A stretch of 10,121 nt of DNA, from the NCBI GenBank assembly GCA_021790035.1, contig JAJYIO010000053.1, forward strand, positions 1 to 10,121. Reading direction: 5' to 3'. Numbering within the stretch: position 1 is the first letter of the stretch; every line of letters starts with the position of its first letter. Made by a program: the position numbers and the translations under genes. Shown piece by piece: positions 1 through 6,311 of this stretch. The notes under the pieces are model-generated. The model did no database searches. It saw only the letters and a list, made by a program, of their open reading frames with translations, and was not told where the DNA came from. This DNA is from a bacterium. Lineage in GTDB: Bacteria; Cyanobacteriota; Sericytochromatia; S15B-MN24; VGJW01.

Positions 1-2
1 AA

Positions 3-209
3 GGGGAGTTTCCCCCTAGTACCGCACGAGGGCTCGTCCCGATCGAGGCGAAGGCGACCGGGACCCCAACCCTGGCGATGGCGGCAGGCATACGGGAGCT
101 GCAGGCGGACCTCGGCGCCAGAGCCCGGCCGGGCTACGTGGTCAACCTCGGCACCGAGCGGAGGCCCTTGGGGCCTGGTGTGGAAGCGTTGCCGCTACCG
201 GGGCTGTGA
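3..209 (+). CDS. C-terminal end of a DUF4143-type AAA ATPase (partial)
   Basis: The frame is open from the window edge to a TGA at 207-209 and gives 68 residues. The segment LVPIEAKATGTPTLAMAAGI, followed by RELQADLG and a GYVVNLG...PLGPGV tail, matches my memory of the C-terminal DUF4143 region of the widespread AAA ATPases. There a nuclease-like fold carries an (I/V)E(V/A)K motif and the protein ends in a 'PLG.GV.ALP' stretch. The cellular role of these proteins is poorly defined; some are discussed as toxin-antitoxin or ATPase stress proteins. The first eight codons (GEFPPSTA) do not resemble the usual 'EVDF(V/I)' segment that precedes this motif, so the gene could be frameshifted or decayed just at the edge. 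Too little upstream sequence is present to decide. It converges on trmL with a 15-base gap and no visible terminator. Confidence 0.6.
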   Translation, partial: GEFPPSTARGLVPIEAKATGTPTLAMAAGIRELQADLGARARPGYVVNLGTERRPLGPGVEALPLPGL

Positions 210-224
210 TGGAACTGGGCGAGG

Positions 225-761
225 CTACTCGGGAGGCTCCCGGGTCTCATCTCGCGGTCCATCCCACAGCCCCCGGGCCCGGAACTGGCGCAGGGCCTCG
301 TAGGCCGCGATGGCGGCGCAGTTGGCCAGGTTGAGGCTGCGCACCCCCGGGCCGTGGGGAATCAAGAGGCAGCGGTCCGGCTGGGCGGAGAGCAGATCGC
401 CGGGAAGTCCGCGGCTCTCCGAGCCGAAGAACAGGAAATCGCCTGGCTCGAAGACAGCGTCCCAGAGCGTACGTCGTGCCTTCGTCGTGAAGTACCAGGC
501 GGACGGCGAGGGGTGGGCCTGCCAGAAGTCCGCCGGGTCGTGGTGGCGGACGAGCTGCACGTTCTCCCAGTAGTCGAGGCCGGCCCGCCGAACCCGGCGC
601 TCGGTGAGCACGAAGCCGAGCGGCCCGACCAGATGCAGGGGCAGGTCGAGGGCCGCCGCCAGCCTTGCGATGTTGCCCGTATTGGGCGGGATCTCGGGCT
701 GCCAGAGGACCAGGTGCAACAGCGGAGCCGTCTGCTTCCGGGATGAGGAAGGTTCTTGCAT
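225..761 (-). CDS. trmL: tRNA (cytidine/uridine-2'-O-)-methyltransferase TrmL, SPOUT family
   Basis: TrmL transfers a methyl group from S-adenosylmethionine to the 2'-OH of the wobble nucleotide 34 of certain leucine tRNAs. It is a small cytosolic SPOUT (alpha/beta knot) homodimer. The 178-residue product shows the family signatures in order: QPEIPPNTGNIARL near residues 21-34, RRAGLDYW near 58-65, GSESRGLP at 113-120, and the knot segment IPHGPGVRSLNLAN ending near 147, followed by AIAAYEALRQ. Length is close to the E. coli enzyme (157 residues), with about 16 extra N-terminal and some C-terminal residues. The ATG complementary to 759-761 is preferred over an upstream start at 833. It is preceded on the - strand by AAGGA about 11 bases upstream and leaves a normal N-terminus. 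The upstream alternative would add 24 unconserved residues and run further into rsmB. The gene is divergent from rsmB with no spacer, so its promoter must lie inside the rsmB 5' region. Confidence 0.93.
   Translation of the reverse strand: MQEPSSSRKQTAPLLHLVLWQPEIPPNTGNIARLAAALDLPLHLVGPLGFVLTERRVRRAGLDYWENVQLVRHHDPADFWQAHPSPSAWYFTTKARRTLWDAVFEPGDFLFFGSESRGLPGDLLSAQPDRCLLIPHGPGVRSLNLANCAAIAAYEALRQFRARGLWDGPRDETREPPE
745..752 (+). promoter_or_regulatory. Candidate ribosome binding site for rsmB (GAGGAAGG)
   Basis: GAGGAAGG lies seven bases before an in-frame ATT at 760 and three bases before an out-of-frame TTG at 756. It is the only strong Shine-Dalgarno-like string near the point where RsmB homology must begin, which is why 760 is used as the provisional rsmB start. 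It also lies inside the trmL coding region on the other strand (the antisense of codons early in trmL), so it could be coincidental. Confidence 0.3.
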
Positions 762-2346
762 TTCGTTCGCTATCCTTGCATGCTTTGCCAGCAGGGTATC
801 CCGGAGTCCGAAAGTCTTCAGCAGCCTGTCCAATCGCAGATCCGCCCGGTGGCTGTCCCTTTCCCTTCTCGTCGAGATCGAGACGGAGGCGGCCTACGCC
901 AACCTGGCGCTGGCCAGGCTCCCGTCGGATGTCGACCCGCGCGAGAGAAGACTGGCCACCGAGCTGGTCAACGGCACCACGCGGATGCGTCGCGCCCTCG
1001 ACCAGGCCCTGGATCAGATCCTGACACGTCCGGTCGCGAGCCTGCCCCCTCCGATCCGCAACAACCTGCGGATGGGGGCCTACCAGATTCTCTATCTGTC
1101 CCGGGTGCCGCCGCACGCCGCGGTCAACGAGGCGGTCGCGCTGGCGCGCAAGCACGGGTCCTCTGGCATGGCGCGGCTCACGAACGCGGTCCTGCGCGAG
1201 CTGTCGCGCCGCGGGGCCGCGGGAATCCGATGGCCAGAAGATCCCGTGCAGCGCATCGCGGTGCAAGAGTCCTATCCGGACTGGTTGATCTCGATGTGGA
1301 TCGCCGACCATGGCCTCGAGGATGCCCGGTTGCTCGCTCGCGCCCAGAACCAGCCGCCGCCGTTCAGCTTGCGGGCCAACCAGCTGAAGATCTCCGGCGC
1401 GGACCTCGCCGCTCGTCTGGAGGAGGCGGGGCTATCCGCCCTGCCGAGTCCCGTCGTGCCCGAGGGGGTACGCCTCGCCAGCCCCGGGAACCGCACTTTG
1501 TCGACCGGCCCGGACCTCGCCGGCGACCATCCTGTCGGTGAAGCGGGCCCCGGTATGGCCGAGACTTTGGACCGAGAGGGATTCCCGGGCGAACCAGGCG
1601 ACGACTCCGGTCTCGGGTTCGAAGAGGCCCCGGCGCGAGGAGCCGTCTCGAAGCTGCCGGGGTACGCCGCCGGATGGTGGTACGTGCAGGGAGAGGGTGC
1701 CATGCTGGCCGCCAGAGCCGTGTCGCCCGGTCCCGGGCAGTTGATCGCCGATGTCGGCTCCGCGCCAGGGGGCAAGGCCACTCATCTCGCCGAGCTGATG
1801 GGCGATCGCGGGCGAGTTCTGGCGATCGAGCCCAACGCGGCTCGCCTCGCCCTCATCGCGGACAATGCGCGCAGGCTCGGCCTCGAGTCGGTCGAGCCGA
1901 TCCTCGGCGACGGCCGCCGGCTGCTCGAAACGCTCCTGGCCTCCGGAAGGAAGGGGGAGGACGCGCTCGTCGATGCGGCCCTGGTGGATGCCCCCTGCAG
2001 CGGCCTGGGAACGCTGTATCGCAAGGCAGACCTGCGCTGGCGCGCCCGGGCCGACGAGATCCCCCACCTGGCACGGTTGCAAAGAGAGTTGCTGGATGCT
2101 GCGGCCCGGGCGATCCGCCCTGGCGGAGCCCTGGTCTACGCCACCTGCACGATCTCCCGGCTCGAGAACGCAGAGGTCGTGCGCGAGTTTCTCGCGGACC
2201 ACCCGGATTTCGCACCGGGAGACCTCGCCAGCCGGTTACCGGAGGCGTGGCGGCCCGAGGCCCGAGAAGGCATGATCCAGTTGCTGCCGCACCGGCACGG
2301 GACCGAGGGATTCTTCATTGCCCGGATGGAGCGGGCCGGTACATGA
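760..2346 (+). CDS. rsmB: 16S rRNA (cytosine-967-C5)-methyltransferase RsmB (Sun/NOL1 family)
   Basis: RsmB methylates C5 of a helix-31 cytosine of 16S rRNA (C967 in E. coli) using SAM. From base 760 the product has 528 residues. An N-terminal NusB-like RNA-binding domain spans roughly residues 28-165 (SARWLSLSLLVEIE..AYANLAL, then ERRLATELVNGT). A Rossmann methyltransferase domain follows, with motif I DVGSAPGGK at about 331-339, motif IV DAPCSG with Cys413, and motif VI YATCT with the catalytic-type Cys463. Two features are unusual. First, no in-frame ATG, GTG or TTG lies between base 684 and the start of homology near 841. The start is therefore either non-canonical (ATT at 760 behind GAGGAAGG, or CTG at 826), a far upstream start inside trmL (GTG 604, ATG 670, TTG 682), or masked by an indel. 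Second, about 54 extra Gly/Pro/acidic residues (about 243-296) sit just before the conserved SKLPGY..GWWYVQ segment. Stop TGA is at 2344-2346. Function is secure; the N-terminus is not. Confidence 0.92.
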   Translation: MSFAILACFASRVSRSPKVFSSLSNRRSARWLSLSLLVEIETEAAYANLALARLPSDVDPRERRLATELVNGTTRMRRALDQALDQILTRPVASLPPPIRNNLRMGAYQILYLSRVPPHAAVNEAVALARKHGSSGMARLTNAVLRELSRRGAAGIRWPEDPVQRIAVQESYPDWLISMWIADHGLEDARLLARAQNQPPPFSLRANQLKISGADLAARLEEAGLSALPSPVVPEGVRLASPGNRTLSTGPDLAGDHPVGEAGPGMAETLDREGFPGEPGDDSGLGFEEAPARGAVSKLPGYAAGWWYVQGEGAMLAARAVSPGPGQLIADVGSAPGGKATHLAELMGDRGRVLAIEPNAARLALIADNARRLGLESVEPILGDGRRLLETLLASGRKGEDALVDAALVDAPCSGLGTLYRKADLRWRARADEIPHLARLQRELLDAAARAIRPGGALVYATCTISRLENAEVVREFLADHPDFAPGDLASRLPEAWRPEAREGMIQLLPHRHGTEGFFIARMERAGT

Positions 2347-2444
2347 ACGGTTGCCAGAGCCAGGCGAACGCAGGTGGACCGGATCCGTCGCCTCCCCAGA
2401 TGACTGGACCCGGACGTCGCGATCGGGGAATATACCGGAGATGA
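2343..2444 (+). CDS. Possible 33-residue coupling ORF between rsmB and rlmN
   Basis: A 33-codon frame begins with an ATG at 2343 that overlaps the rsmB stop as ATGA. It ends with a TGA at 2442-2444 that overlaps the rlmN start as ATGA. GGAG at 2328-2331 lies 11 bases before its ATG. The peptide begins MNGCQSQANAGG and ends RRDRGIYRR; it is rich in Gly, Pro and Arg and resembles nothing I recognise. rlmN itself lacks a well-spaced Shine-Dalgarno: GGAG touches its ATG, and GGGGA is 11 bases away. Handing ribosomes from rsmB to rlmN through this frame is therefore plausible. It may equally be chance, since stop codons are rare in DNA of this GC content. Confidence 0.25.
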   Translation: MNGCQSQANAGGPDPSPPQMTGPGRRDRGIYRR

Positions 2445-3631
2445 TCAACTTGCTGGGGTTGGACTCTTCGGAACTCAAGGAGGTCGCGCGGGCCTGCGGG
2501 CAGCCTGCTTATCGCGGGGACCAGCTGGCTCGGTGGCTCTTCGGGCGCTTTGAGCTGGCCCTCGACAAGATGACCGATCTGCCACGGGCCTTTCGAGAGC
2601 AGATCGAGGCGGCCGGCTACGTTCCTGGCGAGCTCGCGTTCGTGGCGGATCGCCAGACGCCCGACGGAACGCGCAAGGTTCTTTTCGCGTCGCCCCGCAG
2701 AGGGACGCTGGAAGTCGTGCTGATGCCGCACTGGCCCGATCCCGAGGCGGCGCGCTCCGATCCGCAAGGGATCCGACCCGAACGCGTCACCACCTGCATC
2801 TCGACCCAGATCGGCTGTGCGGTGGGCTGTGCCTTCTGCGCGACGGGCTTCTCCGGCTTCCAGCGCAACGTGGCGGCTGGCGAGATGGTGGAGCAGGTCG
2901 TGCGGATGCAGCGCGAGGCTGGCCACCGGATCTCGAACGTCGTCTTCATGGGCATGGGTGAGCCGTTGTTGAACTACAACGACACGCTCAAGGCGGTACG
3001 GATCCTGAACGAGGAGGTGGGCATCGGCATGCGGCACCTCACGATCTCGACCGCCGGCATCATCCCGGGCATCGATCGCCTGGCCGCCGAGCGGCTCCAG
3101 CTCACGCTTGCGGTATCGCTCCACGCCCCGGACGATATCCTGCGGGATGCCCTGGTGCCGATCAACCGACGCTATCCGCTGGCGGATCTCAAGGCGGCGA
3201 TGAAGCGGTACGTGACCCGGACCAGCCGGCGGATCACGATCGAGTACGTGTTGCTCGCGGGAGTCAACGATTCCACCGCGCAGGCCCGGGATCTGGTCCG
3301 GTACCTCGAGGGCCTGAATGCCCACGTCAACTTGATCCCCTACAACGCGACGGACGCCCAGTTCGAACCCAGTCGCCCGGAGGCGGTGGAGGCCTTTCGC
3401 GAGGTCATCGAGCGCTCGGGACGAGCCGTTTCGGTGCGCGTCGAGCGGGGCCGGCAGATCGACGCAGCGTGCGGTCAGCTGCGCCGTCGCCTGGCCGAGG
3501 GGGGAGAGGCCATCCTGGAAAAGGATCCGGCGCGGGCTAGAGAGGCCGTGGTCGCGGCTCGCCAGGCGCGGAGCGCGGAACAGGGCAAGGCCCTGACGGG
3601 CGCCAAGGAGCACGATGGCGCGGGGTCCTGA
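2441..3631 (+). CDS. rlmN: Dual-specificity RNA (adenine-C2-)-methyltransferase RlmN, radical SAM
   Basis: RlmN methylates C2 of A2503 in 23S rRNA and of A37 in some tRNAs by a radical-SAM reaction that passes the methyl group through a protein cysteine. The 396-residue product has an N-terminal accessory domain (INLLGLDSSELKEV.., residues 2-90). It then has the [4Fe-4S] motif CAVGCAFC with Cys126, Cys130 and Cys133, the second catalytic-type Cys119 in CISTQIGC, and GMGEP. The C-terminal methyl-carrier-type Cys344 is in QIDAACGQL. All catalytic cysteines known from E. coli (118, 125/129/132, 355) thus have counterparts. The last 45-50 residues, rich in Ala, Arg and Glu, extend beyond the usual end. 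The ATG at 2441 is chosen because family homology starts there; an upstream TTG at 2318 would run back into rsmB. The 3' end overlaps rsgA by 17 bases, and the order rsmB-rlmN-rsgA is common in Firmicutes-like operons. Confidence 0.95.
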   Translation: MINLLGLDSSELKEVARACGQPAYRGDQLARWLFGRFELALDKMTDLPRAFREQIEAAGYVPGELAFVADRQTPDGTRKVLFASPRRGTLEVVLMPHWPDPEAARSDPQGIRPERVTTCISTQIGCAVGCAFCATGFSGFQRNVAAGEMVEQVVRMQREAGHRISNVVFMGMGEPLLNYNDTLKAVRILNEEVGIGMRHLTISTAGIIPGIDRLAAERLQLTLAVSLHAPDDILRDALVPINRRYPLADLKAAMKRYVTRTSRRITIEYVLLAGVNDSTAQARDLVRYLEGLNAHVNLIPYNATDAQFEPSRPEAVEAFREVIERSGRAVSVRVERGRQIDAACGQLRRRLAEGGEAILEKDPARAREAVVAARQARSAEQGKALTGAKEHDGAGS

Positions 3632-4751
3632 CGTGGGCGATCTCCTGGACCCGAACGCGCCCGGTCCCGTGGTCACAGGCGTGGTCGTCCGACGGATCTC
3701 GAACGTGTTCTGGGTGCGCGCCCCCGGCGCGGCTGCCGGCACGACCGCCGAAACGGAGTACGCCTGCAGCCTGCGGGCACGCATGCGCAAGGAGCAGATC
3801 GACATCCGGGTTGGCGATCGGGTGCGTATCTCGAACCTAGACGGGGTCAACGTCACGGCGCTCATCACCGAGGTCCTGGAGCGCACGAACACGCTCCCCC
3901 GCCCGCCGATCGCGAACGTGGACCAGGTGATCGTGGTGTTTGCCGCCAGCCAGCCCGAGTTCAGCAGTCACCTGCTGGATCGCTTCCTGGTGCTCATCCA
4001 GATGAGCGGGCTGCCGGCAGCCGTCGTGATCAACAAGCGTGACCTGGTGTCCGAAGACAGCCTGTCGGCCCTCGTCGGTTCGTACCGAGCCCTCGGGTAC
4101 CCGGTGATGGCGACGTCGGCTCGCCAGGGCGACGTGGAGGGCCTGGTGAGCCTCCTGGCCGGCAAGGTCACGGTCTTCGCCGGTCCGTCCGGCGTCGGCA
4201 AATCCTCCCTGCTCAACGCCCTGGATCCCAGGTTGTCCCTCAAGGAGGGAGAGGTCTCGAGCCGGCTCGGGACGGGCCGGCACACGACGACCTTCGCGTC
4301 GCTCCATGCGATCGGGGGAGGCCTCGTGGCCGACACCCCCGGCTACAGTCACCTGGAGTTCCCCGACTGGCCTCCCGAGGAGCTCGGATGGCTGTTCCCG
4401 GAGATGGTGCCCTGGATTCCCAGGTGCCCGCTGTCGAAGTGTCAGCACGACTCGGAGCCGGATTGCGCGGTCAAGGACCGCGCCGAGATCGCCCCCACTC
4501 GCTTCGAGAGCTACCTGCGGTTCCTCGACGAGCTCAGGCGAGCGCACGATCGAGCGATGTCCTCGACCACCAAGGTCGAGTCCGCGACGAAGATGACCGG
4601 TGGTGGCGAGTCCGCCCGCCGCCTGGTGCGGATCGATGCGGACCAGCGCGAGGACTCGCGTCGCGTGACGCGGCAGCGCCTGGCCGAGCTGGCAGCCAAG
4701 GCCGCATCGGGCGAGCTCGACGAAGAAGAACTCGACGACATGGCGACCTGA
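3615..4751 (+). CDS. rsgA: Small-subunit ribosome maturation GTPase RsgA
   Basis: RsgA (YjeQ/YloQ) is a circularly permuted GTPase that binds the 30S subunit late in assembly and checks or releases assembly factors. The 378-residue product shows an N-terminal OB fold (about residues 18-95, GVVVRRISNVFWV..). It then has the GTPase motifs in the permuted order G4 NKRD (140-143), G5 TSA, G1 GPSGVGKSS (190-198) and G3 DTPG (240-243), with a GTGRHTTT switch segment between. A zinc-binding C-terminal knuckle follows with Cys271, Cys276, His278 and Cys284. The tail after about residue 315 is longer than in E. coli (350 residues in total) and ends very acidic (GELDEEELDDMAT). The ATG at 3615 has AAGGAG at 3605-3610, four bases upstream, and starts inside the last codons of rlmN, so translation is probably coupled. 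The next gene lies 126 bases away, so this gene likely ends the rsmB-rlmN-rsgA transcription unit, although no terminator hairpin is evident. Confidence 0.95.
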   Translation: MARGPDVGDLLDPNAPGPVVTGVVVRRISNVFWVRAPGAAAGTTAETEYACSLRARMRKEQIDIRVGDRVRISNLDGVNVTALITEVLERTNTLPRPPIANVDQVIVVFAASQPEFSSHLLDRFLVLIQMSGLPAAVVINKRDLVSEDSLSALVGSYRALGYPVMATSARQGDVEGLVSLLAGKVTVFAGPSGVGKSSLLNALDPRLSLKEGEVSSRLGTGRHTTTFASLHAIGGGLVADTPGYSHLEFPDWPPEELGWLFPEMVPWIPRCPLSKCQHDSEPDCAVKDRAEIAPTRFESYLRFLDELRRAHDRAMSSTTKVESATKMTGGGESARRLVRIDADQREDSRRVTRQRLAELAAKAASGELDEEELDDMAT

Positions 4752-4832
4752 GGAACCTTGCGCTACCGTCGACACCGGGGTTGGGGGGGCTGGACCGTCG
4801 CGAAGCGGATGGGCGAGGCGGGCAGAACCCGC

Positions 4833-4838
4833 TAAAAT
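4833..4838 (+). promoter_or_regulatory. Candidate -10 box (TAAAAT) upstream of glmU
   Basis: TAAAAT is an isolated AT-rich hexamer in a very GC-rich 126-base gap (4752-4877), 39 bases before the glmU GTG. Initiation around 4845 would give a leader of roughly 33 bases. No convincing -35 hexamer is seen 16-18 bases upstream. The rest of the gap holds only runs of G (4777-4780, 4783-4789, 4840-4845). Two other genes in the window have a similar lone -10-like hexamer in their upstream gap, which supports the call. Confidence 0.5.
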
Positions 4839-4877
4839 AGGGGGGCAAGGCACGGCCGACCCAGAGGAAGACCTATC

Positions 4878-6311
4878 GTGATCGCGCTCGTCATGGCCGC
4901 AGGCAAGGGGACCCGGATGCTTTCCGAGCGTCCCAAGGTACTGCACGGCATCGCGGGAGAACCGATGCTCGGCTTCGTGATGAACGAGCTCGATCAGCTC
5001 CGCCAGGATGGTGTCATCCGCCGGGTCGTGGTCATCGTGGGCCACGAGGCGGGCCAGGTGCAGGCCTATCTGCGCAAGGCCTGGCCATTCGCCGAGGACG
5101 CCATCCAGGCCCCCCAGCTGGGGACCGGCCACGCCGTCATGCAGGCAGCCCCCGCTCTGGCGGGTCACGACGGCACGGTCCTGATCGTCAACGGCGACCT
5201 TCCCCTCCTGTCCGCCTCGACATTGCGCCGGATGGCCGAGGTCCACCGGACCGAACGCGCCGCGCTGACGCTCTTGACCGTCGACTTGCCCGATCCAGGG
5301 CATTATGGCCGCATCCTCCGGGGACCCGATGGCTCGGTGTCAGGCATCGTCGAGTTCCGCGACGCAACTCCGGACCAGAGGGCGATCCCGGAGATCAACG
5401 TCGGCGTGTACCTGGCCGACTGGCCCTCCCTGGCCGAGGCCCTGTCGCATCTGACCCCTGAAAATGACCAGGGCGAGTACTACCTCACGGATGCCGTTGC
5501 CGCGATCGTCGGTCGTCGGCTCAAGGTCGTCGCCTTCAAGACCGACGACGTCGAGGCCACGTACGGCATCAACAACCGCGCCGAGCTCGCGGCCGCCGGG
5601 GCCCGGTGGCGGGGCCGGGCCTGCGATCGCTGGCTCGATCGGGGCGTCACGATCGAGGACCCTGCCACCACCTGGATCGGGCCGCGGACCGTCATCGGAG
5701 CCGATACCGTGATCGAGCCCGGGGTTCAGCTGTACGGAACCACCCGGATCGGGGCCCGCTGCGTGATCGGGTCGCACTCGCGCCTCGTGGACACGGTGGT
5801 CGGCGACGGAGCCACCATCCGTTCCAGCGATATCACCGACGGCACGATCGGCGAGGAGAGCACCGTCGGGCCGTTCGCCCGCCTGCGCGACCACGTCGTC
5901 GTCGGACGCCAGGCGAGGATCGGCAACTTCGTCGAGATGAAGAACGTTCGATTCGGCGACGGGGCCAAGGCCGCGCACCTCACCTATCTCGGGGACGCCG
6001 AGGTCGGCGACAAGGCCAACATCGGTTGCGGGACGGTCACGTGCAACTACGACGGCGAGCGCAAGCACCGCACGACGATCGGCAAGGGAGCGTTCGTGGG
6101 GACCAACAACACGCTGGTCGCCCCGCTGACCGTGGGCGATGATGCCTATACCGCCGCGGGTTCCACCCTCACCGAGGATGTTCCGCCCGGAGCGCTCGCA
6201 CTCGGTAGGGCCCGTCAGGTGATCAAGGAGGGCTGGGCGTACCGTCAGGCCGAGGAACGCACCAGACGCAGGGCAGAGGCGGCCCAAGACGGCCCCAAGG
6301 AGCTGGCGTGA
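4878..6311 (+). CDS. glmU: Bifunctional GlcN-1-P acetyltransferase / GlcNAc-1-P uridylyltransferase GlmU
   Basis: GlmU makes UDP-N-acetylglucosamine, the entry precursor for peptidoglycan (and LPS where present). It acetylates glucosamine-1-phosphate, then uridylylates it. The 477-residue product opens with the nucleotidyltransferase signature LVMAAGKGTRM (4-14) and Lys-containing RPKVLH. It continues with QLGTGHAV, the metal-site Asp107 in NGDLPLL, GEYYLTDAV and GINNRAELA. From about residue 255 the left-handed beta-helix hexapeptide repeats begin (IGPRTVIGADTVI and onward). They carry the acetyltransferase site with His367 in AAHLTYLGDAEVG, CNYDG, and the closing KEGW. Length is near the E. 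coli enzyme (456). The GTG start at 4878 fits the family N-terminus and has AGAGGA at 4863-4868, nine bases upstream. The stop overlaps the prs start, an arrangement (glmU-prs) known from Firmicutes and others. Confidence 0.96.
   Translation: MIALVMAAGKGTRMLSERPKVLHGIAGEPMLGFVMNELDQLRQDGVIRRVVVIVGHEAGQVQAYLRKAWPFAEDAIQAPQLGTGHAVMQAAPALAGHDGTVLIVNGDLPLLSASTLRRMAEVHRTERAALTLLTVDLPDPGHYGRILRGPDGSVSGIVEFRDATPDQRAIPEINVGVYLADWPSLAEALSHLTPENDQGEYYLTDAVAAIVGRRLKVVAFKTDDVEATYGINNRAELAAAGARWRGRACDRWLDRGVTIEDPATTWIGPRTVIGADTVIEPGVQLYGTTRIGARCVIGSHSRLVDTVVGDGATIRSSDITDGTIGEESTVGPFARLRDHVVVGRQARIGNFVEMKNVRFGDGAKAAHLTYLGDAEVGDKANIGCGTVTCNYDGERKHRTTIGKGAFVGTNNTLVAPLTVGDDAYTAAGSTLTEDVPPGALALGRARQVIKEGWAYRQAEERTRRRAEAAQDGPKELA

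Noticed and set aside
225..833. Longer trmL starting at 833
   Set aside because: The extra 24 residues are not part of the TrmL fold and would overlap the rsmB coding region; the ATG at 759-761 (complement) has a Shine-Dalgarno and fits family length.
1272..2202. Long open frames antisense to rsmB
   Set aside because: They are shadows of high-GC codon bias, have low-complexity Arg/Ala/Pro/Gly composition and no recognisable motif, and lie fully opposite a conserved gene.
2425..2440. Internal promoter for rlmN (GGAATATACC)
   Set aside because: No -35-like hexamer lies at a suitable distance, and the resulting leader would be nearly absent; read-through from rsmB is simpler.
2315..3892. 525-codon open frame antisense to rlmN and rsgA
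   Set aside because: It lies opposite conserved RlmN and RsgA motifs, and its translation is rich in Arg, His, Asp and Pro with no domain; long antisense frames are expected at this GC content.
4775..4846. G-runs upstream of glmU as a possible G-quadruplex
   Set aside because: Only three runs of three or more G lie close together (two by splitting one run of seven); the fourth is about 50 bases away, so a stable quadruplex is not well supported.
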